DNA of 64,000 bases. Source: Holophagaceae bacterium (GTDB lineage Bacteria; Acidobacteriota; Holophagae; Holophagales; Holophagaceae). Under the pieces are notes generated by a model. That model worked only from the letters and a program-made list of their open reading frames with translations. It was not told where the DNA came from and ran no database searches. This document shows, one piece after another, positions 9,973 through 18,809 of the stretch (positions are counted from its first letter, which is position 1; each line of letters starts with the position of its first letter). Both the position numbers and the translations under genes were made by a program. Location of the stretch: contig JANYBM010000022.1 in NCBI GenBank assembly GCA_025361125.1, forward strand, positions 18,673-82,672, written 5' to 3'.

Positions 9973-10998
9973 ATGAAAATACGGCAATGGGTTCTCCCAA
10001 CCATGGTTTCCCTCCTCCTGGGTGGTGTGTTTTTCGGCATGACTGGTTGCGGCTGCGGCTGTGGCGGAGAACAATCCATTCCGCCAGTTTCCGCCAATCA
10101 GCTGGCCTTTGATTCGGACCGCACCGGCAATTACGAAATCTATCTGATGAATGCCGATGGCAGTGGCGTGCGCGCATTGACCAACGATCACACGAAGGAT
10201 TCCTGGTGGCCCCGGATCTCCCCGGACCGTTCCCACCTCCTCTTCTACCAGACTCCTGCCGGCACCCACGATGGGGATTACACCAAAACAAGCCTATGGA
10301 TGAAGAATCTGACCGATGGAAGCCCCAATTCCCAGATCATCGCCAACGGTGCCAACGGCTGGCAATTCCAGGGCCACGCAGAGTGGGCACCGGATGGAAA
10401 CAAGCTGGTGATGTTCGCGGGGACCGCGTCCAACCTACAGATATTCACGACCGACGCTGCGGGGAAAAACCCGGTTGCCATCACGAACCGCCCAAGCCCC
10501 AACATCGACCCCAGCTGGTCTCCGGATGGCGCCACACTTGCTTTCGTCGGCTCACCCAAGGGCACCACGAACCCAACGGACTACGAAGTCTACACGGTGC
10601 CTTCAACGGGCGGGACCGCAACACGGCTCACGAACGACGGGCTCATCGACAACGATCCCTATTTCTCACCAGATGGCAGGTCCCTGGCCTTTCTCACCCA
10701 AACGTTGCCTCCGGGGAGTCCAGGCAAGCCTTTGGGTACCTGGGGCATCCGCAAACTCAACTTGGCCGCCGCAGGACCCATGGGGATTCCAGGCATCGTC
10801 ATAGATGATGGCCAGGTCAACTCCAAGCCAGACTGGAGCCTGGATGGTTCCCTCATCCGCTTTCATCGCACGCTCTATTTCGGCAATGGCAAGTTCAGCA
10901 TCTTCTCCATCCATCCAGATGGCAGCGGTCTGTCTGAACTCACGCCCGGCCAGTCCACCAACAGCGAATTTCCCAGCGCGGGTGCCATTCGGCGGTAG
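9973..10998 (+). CDS. Lipoprotein with TolB-like WD40 beta-propeller
   Basis: 341 residues. The N-terminus is a lipoprotein signal ending in a lipobox (FFGMTGC), followed by an unusual run of alternating glycine and cysteine (CGCGCGG). The rest is a beta-propeller of the TolB/PD40 type: repeated blades such as FDSDRTGNYEIYLMNADGSG, ISPDRSHLLFY, WSPDGATLAFVGSP and FSPDGRSLAFLTQ. It is likely a surface or periplasmic lipoprotein; the ligand is unknown, and it is not linked to tol/pal genes here. The chosen ATG gives a compact signal peptide; in-frame starts at 9937 and 9955 would add residues before the basic region. It converges on lspA with only six bases between stop codons. Confidence 0.8.
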   Translation: MKIRQWVLPTMVSLLLGGVFFGMTGCGCGCGGEQSIPPVSANQLAFDSDRTGNYEIYLMNADGSGVRALTNDHTKDSWWPRISPDRSHLLFYQTPAGTHDGDYTKTSLWMKNLTDGSPNSQIIANGANGWQFQGHAEWAPDGNKLVMFAGTASNLQIFTTDAAGKNPVAITNRPSPNIDPSWSPDGATLAFVGSPKGTTNPTDYEVYTVPSTGGTATRLTNDGLIDNDPYFSPDGRSLAFLTQTLPPGSPGKPLGTWGIRKLNLAAAGPMGIPGIVIDDGQVNSKPDWSLDGSLIRFHRTLYFGNGKFSIFSIHPDGSGLSELTPGQSTNSEFPSAGAIRR

Positions 10999-11004
10999 GC
11001 CAGA

Positions 11005-11499
11005 TCACTCCACCGGCGCGGTTTCAGCGGCTTTCCTGGATCTGAGCATCGCGATGCCGAAGAGGATTGCTCCCACCACAATGCAACTGTCGGCGAGATT
11101 GAAGGTCCAGTATTGCCATGTGCCAAACCAGAAATCCAGGAAGTCCACCACGTGGCCGTGCAAGATGCGATCAAGGCCATTGCCGCACGCACCACCAAGA
11201 ATAAGGCCCAACGCCACGCGCTCCAGGGTAGGAGTCTCATCGGCCAGGAAGAGACGGCCGAAATAGATCAGCGCCGCGATACCAGCCAAACTGAATAGAG
11301 CCACACGCAACCATTCCGGGGCCGAGTGAAGGGTGCCAAAAATGGCACCCTTGTTGAATCCTAGGGACAAGTTCAAAAAGCCTTTGATGATTGTTATCGA
11401 ATCGCCTTGGTAGTGAAGGTGGTTCAAGATCCAGAGCTTGGATGAGTAATCCGCGGCCAGGGCGGAGATGGGGAGCAGGAGCCAGGGCAGACGCTTCAT
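11005..11499 (-). CDS. lspA: Lipoprotein signal peptidase II
   Basis: 164 residues, normal length. LspA cleaves the signal peptide of prolipoproteins in the inner membrane. Four membrane helices are visible, with the two catalytic aspartates in the conserved contexts GNGLDRILHGHVVDFLDF (about residues 105-122) and FNLADSCIVVG (about 134-144). The ATG overlaps the ileS stop codon by four bases (ATGA), the classic ileS-lspA arrangement, so the two are translationally coupled. Confidence 0.95.
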   Translation of the reverse strand: MKRLPWLLLPISALAADYSSKLWILNHLHYQGDSITIIKGFLNLSLGFNKGAIFGTLHSAPEWLRVALFSLAGIAALIYFGRLFLADETPTLERVALGLILGGACGNGLDRILHGHVVDFLDFWFGTWQYWTFNLADSCIVVGAILFGIAMLRSRKAAETAPVE

Positions 11500-14438
11500 G
11501 CAAGCTCCAATTCAGTCCCACTTACCACATCCCAGCAGCGGCCACAGAGATCTGCATCCGAGACCTGCCCATGCCCACCCTTATGATTCCAACACCGGGG
11601 ACACTTGGTGCCTTGATGGGCTGAAACTTCCACGTTCAGTTCGGCGGAATCAAAGAATTCAAAGCCCGAAACCACGAAACAGTCATCCAGCGATTCTCCC
11701 AGGCTCTTCAGCTCCAATTGCACCGAGGCCAGAAGTCCGATGCGCACGGATGCATCCAGACTGGTGCCAATGATCTTGGCGGCGCGATGGGGTTCCATGG
11801 CGCCCTGCAAGGCTTCCCGAACGATCCAAAGAGCTTGCCAGGCCTCGCTTTCTGGAGTGGCGGCGGGCTCAGGAAAACGTTGTTCAAACACGCTTCCCGT
11901 GGCCCCTGGAATGAATTCCCACACCTCATCGGCTGTAAAGCTCACGACCGGCGCCAGCAGGATGGCCATTCCGATTGCAAGCTTGAAACAAACCGTGCGG
12001 CAACTGCGACGGCGCGCCGAATCCAGCGCATCGCAATAGAGACGGTCCTTGATGATCTCAAAGTAGCGACTGCTCAATTCCAGTTGGCAGAACCCATGCA
12101 ATGCTTGGGTCGCACGATGAAAATCAAACTTCTCGAAGGCATCCCCAACCTCCACGGAGAGACGGCCAAAAGCGCCCCAGATCCAGGCGTCCAGAGGAGA
12201 CCATTCCCGTTCAGGTACCAGATCCTTAACCGGATCAAAGCCATCCAATGCGCCAAGCAGGAAACGCAGCGTATTGCGAATCTTTCGATAAGCATCAGCG
12301 CTGCGATCCAGGATCTCTTTCCCGATACGCACGTCCTCGTTGTAATCCACACTGCAGGCCCAAAGCCGCAGGATATCGGCGCCGAGGGTCTTCATCACTT
12401 CATCCGGCGACACCACGTTGCCCAAGGACTTGGACATTTTCTGACCTTTGCCATCCATCACGAAACCATGGGTGACCACGGTCTTGTAGGGTTTTTTACC
12501 TGTAGCGGCGAGATTGAAAAGAAGGGACGAATGGAACCAGCCGCGGTGCTGGTCCGACCCTTCCAGGTAGATGAAATTGCCGTAATCAGCACGGGAAAGT
12601 TCAGAGTGTGTATCGCAAACCACACCCGCGCTGACACCAGAATCTATCCACACATCCAAGATGTCCGTTTCTTTCTGGTACTGGCTTGCATCAATTCCAA
12701 GGCCCGCCACCAGATCATCTACGCTCATCTCAGACCAGGCTTCGATGCCAGCTTTTTCGATGGCTGCCGCGGCGCGTTCAAAAAATTCAGGGCGCACCAA
12801 GGGCTCACCACTTTCGATGTGGCGCAGCACTGTGATGGGAGTACCCCAGGCCCGTTGCCGTGAGATGCACCAGTCCGGGCGCCCATCAATCATGGCGTAG
12901 ATTCGATTGCGTCCAGCGGCTGGCACCCAGGTGGTGCTATCCACACCCTCCAGGCCCAGTTCCCTTAGGCTTTTTCCAGTGCCAGATAACTTATCATCCA
13001 TGGTGATGAACCATTGTTCCGTGGCGCGGAAAAGAATCGGCGTCTTAGTCCGCCAGCAATGGGGATAGCTGTGGTGGATGGTTTCCTGGTGGAGCAGGAA
13101 TCCATGACCGGAATTCGTGTCGCTTCCGAGCTCCTTCAACTTGTTAACGATGAATTTGTTGGTTTCACCGACGCCTTCTTTATCCAGCACTGGTCTGCCG
13201 ACTAATTCTGGATCTGTGTTGGGCCCCTCCACGAAGCGCCCATCAGGCCCCACGAGTTGCAGCAATTCCAGGCTCGCCGCCAATTCCGGATGCATTTTTT
13301 TATACGTTTCCACAATGTTGAAGTCATCCACGCCGTGGTCCGGTGCAGTGTGAACCAGCCCCGTGCCTGTGTCCGCGGTGACATGATCGCCCAGCAATAC
13401 AGGAGCACTCCGGTTGAGCCATGGGTGGCGCGCCACAAGGGATCCCAGTTCGCGTCCCTTGAAGGGGGCGGAGCAATGGCTTGAATTCATAAAATACTGC
13501 GCATCAAGTCCCAGCTTTTGGGCGAGATCTTCCTTCCTGGAATCCGCAACGACATAGACCCTGAGAAGATCGGTCGAAGGACCGACCATCAGGACGTAGT
13601 CCATGCTTGGCTTCACAGAAATGGCGCGGTTGCTGGGTATCGTCCAGGGCGTGGTAGTCCAGATGGGAAGATACAGACGGGCTGTTTTTCCTGACGTGAC
13701 GAGGAGGTTCTTCCCGAATTTCTCCACGAATTGCTGCCCTCTGGCGTTGTCGCTCACTGGAAATGCCACGGTGATGGCAAGACTGTCGCGGTCCGCGTAC
13801 TCCACTTCCGCTTCGGCCAGGGCGGTTCGGGCCCCATAACTCCAGTGGACCACTTTCAATTTTCGTGTCACGGCGCCGTGCTCGAAGAGTTGGCTCATCT
13901 GCCTCACCACTGCGGCTTCGTACTTCGGGGCCATGGTCAGGTAAGGCTCTTCCCACGCTCCTAGAATGCCCAGGCGCTGGAAGGCCGCGCTTTGCGTCTC
14001 CACCCATTTGCTTGCGAAGGCCCTGCACCTTTCCAGAAATTGGGTACGGCTCAGTTCTCGGCGCTTGGGGCCCAAATCCTTTTCAACCGCATGCTCGATG
14101 GGCAGGCCGTGGCAGTCCCAGCCGGGGATATAGGGCGATTCATAGCCTTCCATCCAACGGGATTTCACGACCACATCTTTCAAGATCTTGTTCAGCGCAT
14201 GACCGATATGGATGGCGCCATTCGCGTAGGGTGGGCCGTCATGCAGCACGGCGCGGCCTTGGCCGGTCCCAGCGGCGTTGTCAGCCCTTCGTTTGGCTTC
14301 CACGCGCTGGTACAAACCTTCGGCCTTCCACTTCTCAAGCCGTTTCGGTTCCCGCTGTGGAAGGTCCGCCTTCATGGGAAAAGCCGTCTTGGGCAGATAG
14401 ACCTTGTACTTCTTTTTCTCAACAGGAGATTCGCTCAT
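11496..14438 (-). CDS. ileS: Isoleucyl-tRNA synthetase
   Basis: 980 residues. Class Ia aminoacyl-tRNA synthetase charging tRNA-Ile. The HIGH motif is in GAIHIGHALNKILKD, the editing (CP1) domain includes TTTPWTIPSNRAI and HTAPDHGVDDF, and the KMSKS loop is KGQKMSKSLGN. The C-terminus retains a full four-cysteine zinc site (CPRCWNHKG and CGRCWDVV), as in the bacterial IleS1 type. The start at 14438 is chosen because GAGGGCGG precedes it and MSESPVEKKKYK begins the homologous sequence; an in-frame start 150 bases upstream adds an unrelated leader. The 3' end overlaps lspA. Confidence 0.96.
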   Translation of the reverse strand: MSESPVEKKKYKVYLPKTAFPMKADLPQREPKRLEKWKAEGLYQRVEAKRRADNAAGTGQGRAVLHDGPPYANGAIHIGHALNKILKDVVVKSRWMEGYESPYIPGWDCHGLPIEHAVEKDLGPKRRELSRTQFLERCRAFASKWVETQSAAFQRLGILGAWEEPYLTMAPKYEAAVVRQMSQLFEHGAVTRKLKVVHWSYGARTALAEAEVEYADRDSLAITVAFPVSDNARGQQFVEKFGKNLLVTSGKTARLYLPIWTTTPWTIPSNRAISVKPSMDYVLMVGPSTDLLRVYVVADSRKEDLAQKLGLDAQYFMNSSHCSAPFKGRELGSLVARHPWLNRSAPVLLGDHVTADTGTGLVHTAPDHGVDDFNIVETYKKMHPELAASLELLQLVGPDGRFVEGPNTDPELVGRPVLDKEGVGETNKFIVNKLKELGSDTNSGHGFLLHQETIHHSYPHCWRTKTPILFRATEQWFITMDDKLSGTGKSLRELGLEGVDSTTWVPAAGRNRIYAMIDGRPDWCISRQRAWGTPITVLRHIESGEPLVRPEFFERAAAAIEKAGIEAWSEMSVDDLVAGLGIDASQYQKETDILDVWIDSGVSAGVVCDTHSELSRADYGNFIYLEGSDQHRGWFHSSLLFNLAATGKKPYKTVVTHGFVMDGKGQKMSKSLGNVVSPDEVMKTLGADILRLWACSVDYNEDVRIGKEILDRSADAYRKIRNTLRFLLGALDGFDPVKDLVPEREWSPLDAWIWGAFGRLSVEVGDAFEKFDFHRATQALHGFCQLELSSRYFEIIKDRLYCDALDSARRRSCRTVCFKLAIGMAILLAPVVSFTADEVWEFIPGATGSVFEQRFPEPAATPESEAWQALWIVREALQGAMEPHRAAKIIGTSLDASVRIGLLASVQLELKSLGESLDDCFVVSGFEFFDSAELNVEVSAHQGTKCPRCWNHKGGHGQVSDADLCGRCWDVVSGTELELA

Positions 14439-14630
14439 TGTCCGCCCTCGTGCGTCAGCAAAGCGCACCCAAGCGCTTCGGAGTTTAGGAACCGTTGCTA
14501 AATAACCTGTGCTGGTTATTTTGTTATGGCTCCTTATGTCGGTGCACCGTCGCAATGAAAAAGTTGTTGTGGCGCGACGGCTATACAACTAGTTGAACAT
14601 GGCGAGGCCTTGCTGAAAAGTCGGATGAGA
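14439..14630. other. Divergent spacer between ileS and DUF2344 gene
   Basis: About 190 bases holding the promoters of two divergent genes. The ileS side contains an AT-rich patch (AACCTGTGCTGGTTATTTTGTTAT, split around 14507-14530). I see no T-box-type specifier structure. Confidence 0.35.
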
Positions 14631-15743
14631 ATGGACAGGCCCCAGGCGTATAGCCCACAACCTGCAGCCAACCAACAACCGCCCGGCTATCCTGATCCCG
14701 TGAACAACCCTTCTGCCTCTGCCCTTCAGCGTTTCGAGCAAATACTCGGTGCCTTGGAACCTGATTGGGAAGCGGCCCTGGCCCTGTTGCCAGATTTAGA
14801 AAAAGAAAGTGGGGCAGAAGCAGCCCAGGCACGCCTGCGCCACCATCGGAGGCCAAAGGGCTCTCATCCTTCCAAGCTCAATCAGTTGAAAATTCGCCTG
14901 GGAGTGGCAGCGGAAAAGGCCAGGGATCGCCGTAGCGCTGAGACCAGGCTGGACTCTGAACGCGGAATCCTGCGCCTGTGTTTTGGACGTGGCGAACCCC
15001 TTGCCCGGCTGAACCCCGCCCAATTCCTAGCCCAGCTCGCAAGCGTTTTGCAGGCGGCCGACTTGGCCCCAACCTTAAGTTTAGAACGCACGCCACGCCC
15101 GCTGGTGGCCTTGGGGCATCCCCTGCCCGTGGGCCTGACGAGCCGCATGGAATGGGCCGATGCGGAGATCAGTCCGATGCCCAAAGAAGGTGAAGATTCA
15201 CTTCTGGCGCGGCTGACCGCGGTAGCTCCAATTGGCCTAGTCTTTTCGAGCTGCGAGGCGCTACCCGCTTATGCAACGCCTGTGCTGGAATTGTCTCGCT
15301 TCGCGCATTGGCGGTGGCCATGTCCTTTGGAATTGCGCCTGGAGGCGGAAGCCAGGTTGGCGGATTTCGAGGCAGCAACACATTTCTGCATCGAAAAAGC
15401 CGGCAAAGTCGGGGGACAGAAAGCCGTAAAACAGATCGACATTCGTGATCTCGTCGAAGCCCTATCCTGGGATAATGGGGAACTGTCCTTCACAACTCGA
15501 ATATCGGCTCACGAAGCCTTGAATCCCCAAAAATTGTTGGCGGGTATCTTGGGCCTGGAACCCACCACCATCAGGGGCTTGGAGCGCATTGCCGTGGAGC
15601 TGGCTGACGACCCGCGGATGCTTCAGGCAGAGCGTTTTGAACCGAAATTGCGGAATATCTATGAGGACGCCGTGCTCCTGAGCACTGCTCCCAACTTGCA
15701 AATCGTTGACGATGACGAGGACGAACCCATGCACCTTGGGTGA
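14631..15743 (+). CDS. Stand-alone DUF2344 (radical SAM-linked) protein
   Basis: 370 residues. From about residue 110 it matches the DUF2344 family by eye: a basic opening (ILRLCFGRGEPLARL), RTPRPLVALGHPLPVGLTSR in the position of the family's GxxPxPxxxxxxPLPxGxxS signature, and a C-terminal VKQIDIRDLVEAL followed by the NPQKLLAGILGLE helix. DUF2344 is usually fused to or next to a B12-binding radical SAM protein of the TIGR03960 type, and often near RNase G; neither is present here. The first 100 residues are a separate, alpha-helical, charged segment (EQILGALEPDWEAALALLPD). Function is unknown. Start is uncertain: ATG 14631, ATG 14625 or TTG 14610 are possible and none has a strong ribosome binding site. 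Confidence 0.65.
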   Translation: MDRPQAYSPQPAANQQPPGYPDPVNNPSASALQRFEQILGALEPDWEAALALLPDLEKESGAEAAQARLRHHRRPKGSHPSKLNQLKIRLGVAAEKARDRRSAETRLDSERGILRLCFGRGEPLARLNPAQFLAQLASVLQAADLAPTLSLERTPRPLVALGHPLPVGLTSRMEWADAEISPMPKEGEDSLLARLTAVAPIGLVFSSCEALPAYATPVLELSRFAHWRWPCPLELRLEAEARLADFEAATHFCIEKAGKVGGQKAVKQIDIRDLVEALSWDNGELSFTTRISAHEALNPQKLLAGILGLEPTTIRGLERIAVELADDPRMLQAERFEPKLRNIYEDAVLLSTAPNLQIVDDDEDEPMHLG

Positions 15744-15764
15744 GTCTCGAAAAGCGATTGCTGT

Positions 15765-16877
15765 TCAGGCTCCGGCTTCCTTGGAAATGCTTAAAAGCAA
15801 GCCAAGGCAAATTAGACTGATGATGAGGCTGGTACCGCCATAGCTGATGAACGGCAGCGGGATGCCCTTGTTGGGTGCGATGCTCAACACCACGCTCATG
15901 TTCATCAAGGCCTGCACCACCAGCAGAAGGGTAAGACCCATGGCGCAGAGTTTGAGATAGCTGTCGCGCACCATGCGCGCCACGCGGTAGCCCCGCCAAA
16001 GAATCCCTACAAAAAGCGCAAGCACGAGCACAGTCCCGATAAGCCCAGTTTCCTCGCCGATGACCGCGTAAATGAAGTCTGTATGAGCTTCTGGAAGGTA
16101 GTGGAGCTTCTGCATGGAAGCTCCGACACCCACGCCGTACGCGCCACCATTCCCAACCGCGATCAGGCTTTGCAGAGCTTGGTGGCCCTTACCCAAAGGG
16201 TCAGCTTCTGGATTCAAAAAACTCAGCACTCGGGCCCGGCGGTAGGGTTCGAACCACACAAAGGCAGCACCCACCGCGATCAGCACTGGCCCTACCACCG
16301 CAAAAATCCAACGCGGCGCACCGCCCATGAAAATCAGTAACATGCTGACGAACAGAATCAAGAAGGTGGTGCCAAAATCCGGTTCCCGAAGAATCAGCGC
16401 CAAGGGCAGTAACAGAATGCCGAACAGTATCAGGAGCTTCGGAATGGAATTCTGACGTTCATCCCAGGCCTCAGCATGGCGAACCATCCACCAGGAGACG
16501 ATCAAGACTGATAGTGGTTTGAAGAATTCAGACGGTTGGACACTTTGCCCGAAAAGCCGAATCCAGCGATGGGCATTGTTAACTTTGGGAAAGAAAAATA
16601 CCGCCAGAAGCGAAAGGATGGTCAGCACGTAAAGCACCTGCAAAACCCGCGGATTGTCCTGGATCACCCCGAGTTCAACCTGAGACAAAGCCAACATGAG
16701 CGATACGCCAATGATTCCTGCAATGAATTGGCGCACAAAAAAAGCCGTCGCTGCCTCATGCCCGTAATCGCCCTTTAACGCCGAAGCGGAATAGATCCAA
16801 ACCATCCCAACTGCCATCAGTAGGAAGGCAAAGAAGAGCATCTGGCGATCAATGGGGCGGCGAACGTCGGGGGACAT
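15765..16877 (-). CDS. ftsW: SEDS-family peptidoglycan polymerase, FtsW-like
   Basis: 370 residues with about ten membrane helices. SEDS signatures are HRWIRLFGQSVQPSEFFKP, the loop LPEAHTDFIYAVIGEETGL and the C-terminal GIPLPFISYGGTSLIISL. SEDS proteins polymerise glycan strands from lipid II together with a class B penicillin-binding protein. The motifs resemble FtsW more than RodA (VIGEETGL loop), but the usual mur/ftsZ division cluster is not around it, so the symbol is tentative; a RodA role is possible. It is preceded on the same strand by the mutase gene 75 bases upstream, with a 7-bp tandem repeat in between. Confidence 0.75.
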   Translation of the reverse strand: MSPDVRRPIDRQMLFFAFLLMAVGMVWIYSASALKGDYGHEAATAFFVRQFIAGIIGVSLMLALSQVELGVIQDNPRVLQVLYVLTILSLLAVFFFPKVNNAHRWIRLFGQSVQPSEFFKPLSVLIVSWWMVRHAEAWDERQNSIPKLLILFGILLLPLALILREPDFGTTFLILFVSMLLIFMGGAPRWIFAVVGPVLIAVGAAFVWFEPYRRARVLSFLNPEADPLGKGHQALQSLIAVGNGGAYGVGVGASMQKLHYLPEAHTDFIYAVIGEETGLIGTVLVLALFVGILWRGYRVARMVRDSYLKLCAMGLTLLLVVQALMNMSVVLSIAPNKGIPLPFISYGGTSLIISLICLGLLLSISKEAGA

Positions 16878-16927
16878 TTTTGTTCTGTGGGCGGTGGGTT
16901 TGAAAGGAAGGCGGCCAGGGGCCGCTA

Positions 16928-16948
16928 ACTACAGACTACAGACTACAG
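16928..16948. repeat. Heptamer tandem repeat (ACTACAG)3
   Basis: Three perfect copies of ACTACAG between the SEDS gene and the mutase gene. Short heptamer arrays like this are typical intergenic microrepeats. Confidence 0.85.
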
Positions 16949-16952
16949 CCCA

Positions 16953-18608
16953 CTAGACCACCAGCCTCTCCTGGTATTCGCCGAAAACTTCGCGCATGGC
17001 ATCGCAGATCTCGCCGATGGTGGCATGAGCTTTGACGCAGGTCAGAATGAGAGGCATCAGGTTATCGCGACCCTTGGCGGCGGTTTGAAGCGCTTCCAGG
17101 CTCCTGCGGACGGCGCCATTGTCCCGGGCGGCGCGGACTGCGGCTATCTGTTTGCGGCGCTCGGCGCCCAGCGCCTCATCCACGCGTAGGAGGTCAGGTT
17201 TTTGTTCATTCTCGATGGTGAATTTATTCACGCCAACCACGATTTGCTCACCCTTCTGCACGTCCATCTGATAGCGGTAGGCTGCATTCTGGATTTCACG
17301 CTGCGGGAACCCCTTTTCGATGGCCCCCACCATGCCACCCATCTCATCCACCCTGGATAGCAGAGCTTCAGCCCGCTGCTCCAATTCATTGGTCAGGCTC
17401 TCTACGTAATAACTTCCAGCAAAAGGATCCACCACGTCGGCGATCTTGTGCTCAAAAGCCAGGATCTGCTGAGTGCGGAGGGCGATGCGAGCTGAAGTTT
17501 CAGTTGGCAGCGAGAGCGCCTCGTCGCGGGAGTTCGTGTGCAGGCTCTGGGTCCCGCCGCACACCGCGGCCATGGCCTGCACTGTGGTTCGCACGATATT
17601 GTTGTCAGATTGTTGGGCGGTGAGGGTGCTGCCGGCGGTCTGAGTATGGAAGCGCAACATTTGCGATTTCGGATCATCGGTCTTGAAACGGTTCTTCATG
17701 ATGCGGGCCCATAGACGGCGCGCCGCGCGGAACTTCGCGACTTCCTCGAAAAACTGGTTATGGCTGTTGAAGAAGAAGGACAGTCGTGGCGCGAAGACTT
17801 CCAGCTTCAACCCGGCATCCAGGGCGGCCTGCACATAGGCGATGCCATCGCCGAGCGTAAAGGCGATCTCCTGGGCCGCCGTGCAACCTGCTTCGCGGAT
17901 GTGATAACCCGAAATGGAAATGGTGTTCCAATTGGGCACCTGATCGGCGCAGAAGGAAAAAATGTCGGTGATGAGCCTCAGGGAAGGCCGAGGCGGAAAG
18001 ATGTAGGTCCCCCGCGCCATGTACTCCTTCAGGATGTCGTTCTGGATGGTGCCGCTGACTTTGTCCCAACCAATGCCCTGCTCTTCCGCCACCGCCAGGT
18101 AGAGCGCCAGGAGCACCGAAGCCGGAGCATTGATGGTCATGCTCGTACTGACTTTGTCCAGGGGAATGTCCCGGAAGAGCGTGCGCATATCCTGTAGGCT
18201 GGCGATGCTCACGCCTACCTTGCCGACCTCCCCCAGCGCCATTTCATGATCGGGATCCATGCCGATCTGCGTGGGAAGGTCAAAGGCCACGGAAAGGCCC
18301 GTGGTGCCTTGTCCCAGCAGGTAGCGATAGCGGGTATTGCTCTCCTCGGCGGTGGCGAATCCTGCATACTGGCGCATGGTCCAGAGCCGACCACGGTAGC
18401 CAGTAGCCTGCACTGAGCGGGTGAAGGGGAACCTACCCGGCGCACCGAGATCGGTGAAGACATCGAAGCCTGCAAGATCCGCAGGGTTGTAATTGTTCTT
18501 GAGGGTGATGCCAGAGCTGGTTTCGAATCCCGGCTGCCGCAGCTTAGAGAAATCTTCCTTCACTGCCAGCTGTTCCCGCACCTGGTTCAGAAAATCCTTT
18601 GGGTACAT
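16953..18608 (-). CDS. Methylmalonyl-CoA mutase, catalytic (large) subunit
   Basis: 551 residues, the length of the catalytic TIM-barrel half only. The enzyme interconverts methylmalonyl-CoA and succinyl-CoA. Conserved segments include [61 protein letters not shown] and [20 protein letters not shown]. No cobalamin-binding domain (DxHxxG) follows, so a separate small B12-binding subunit must exist elsewhere, as in other organisms with split mutases. A role as isobutyryl-CoA or ethylmalonyl-CoA mutase cannot be excluded by motifs alone. The ATG at 18608 is preceded by GGAG; an earlier in-frame ATG at 18626 is less well placed. Confidence 0.88.
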   Translation of the reverse strand: MYPKDFLNQVREQLAVKEDFSKLRQPGFETSSGITLKNNYNPADLAGFDVFTDLGAPGRFPFTRSVQATGYRGRLWTMRQYAGFATAEESNTRYRYLLGQGTTGLSVAFDLPTQIGMDPDHEMALGEVGKVGVSIASLQDMRTLFRDIPLDKVSTSMTINAPASVLLALYLAVAEEQGIGWDKVSGTIQNDILKEYMARGTYIFPPRPSLRLITDIFSFCADQVPNWNTISISGYHIREAGCTAAQEIAFTLGDGIAYVQAALDAGLKLEVFAPRLSFFFNSHNQFFEEVAKFRAARRLWARIMKNRFKTDDPKSQMLRFHTQTAGSTLTAQQSDNNIVRTTVQAMAAVCGGTQSLHTNSRDEALSLPTETSARIALRTQQILAFEHKIADVVDPFAGSYYVESLTNELEQRAEALLSRVDEMGGMVGAIEKGFPQREIQNAAYRYQMDVQKGEQIVVGVNKFTIENEQKPDLLRVDEALGAERRKQIAAVRAARDNGAVRRSLEALQTAAKGRDNLMPLILTCVKAHATIGEICDAMREVFGEYQERLVV

Positions 18609-18688
18609 CGCCACTCCAAATTCCATTGCTATCTATCTTACGTTGTCCTTGCTCTAGACTTCGGCGCAGTAACACTCAAGCCTCTGCC

Positions 18689-18774
18689 TAACAGCCCCTG
18701 CGTTGTCCTGCGTCCGACATAAGGGGCTGTAGCGCACTGGCCAGAAAAGCGCTGGCCACTGCGTAACAGCCCCT
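18689..18774. repeat. Repeat-rich intergenic element with hairpins
   Basis: The sequence TAACAGCCCCT occurs at 18689-18699 and again at 18764-18774, and its inverse AGGGGCTGT at 18722-18730. Between them lie a second inverted pair (TGGCCAG / CTGGCCA) and the 23-base motif at 18699-18721 (TGCGTTGTCCTGCGTCCGAC plus ATA) that recurs elsewhere in the window. The block could fold into alternative hairpins upstream of the amidohydrolase gene. Confidence 0.6.
18699..18721 (+). repeat. Dispersed intergenic repeat, copy A
   Basis: Matches copy B at 39881-39903 at 21 of 23 positions, and an inverted, more degenerate copy C at 43444-43461. All three lie outside genes. Confidence 0.6.
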
Positions 18775-18809
18775 AAAGGGTAGAATCTTAGAACGGCCCC
18801 GAGGTTCCC

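Noticed and set aside
11718..12863. 381-codon open frame antisense to ileS
   Set aside because: It lies wholly inside a well supported ileS gene and has no recognisable domain.
16928..16948. CRISPR array
   Set aside because: Units of seven bases without spacers; this is a simple tandem repeat. No CRISPR-like repeat-spacer pattern exists in the window.
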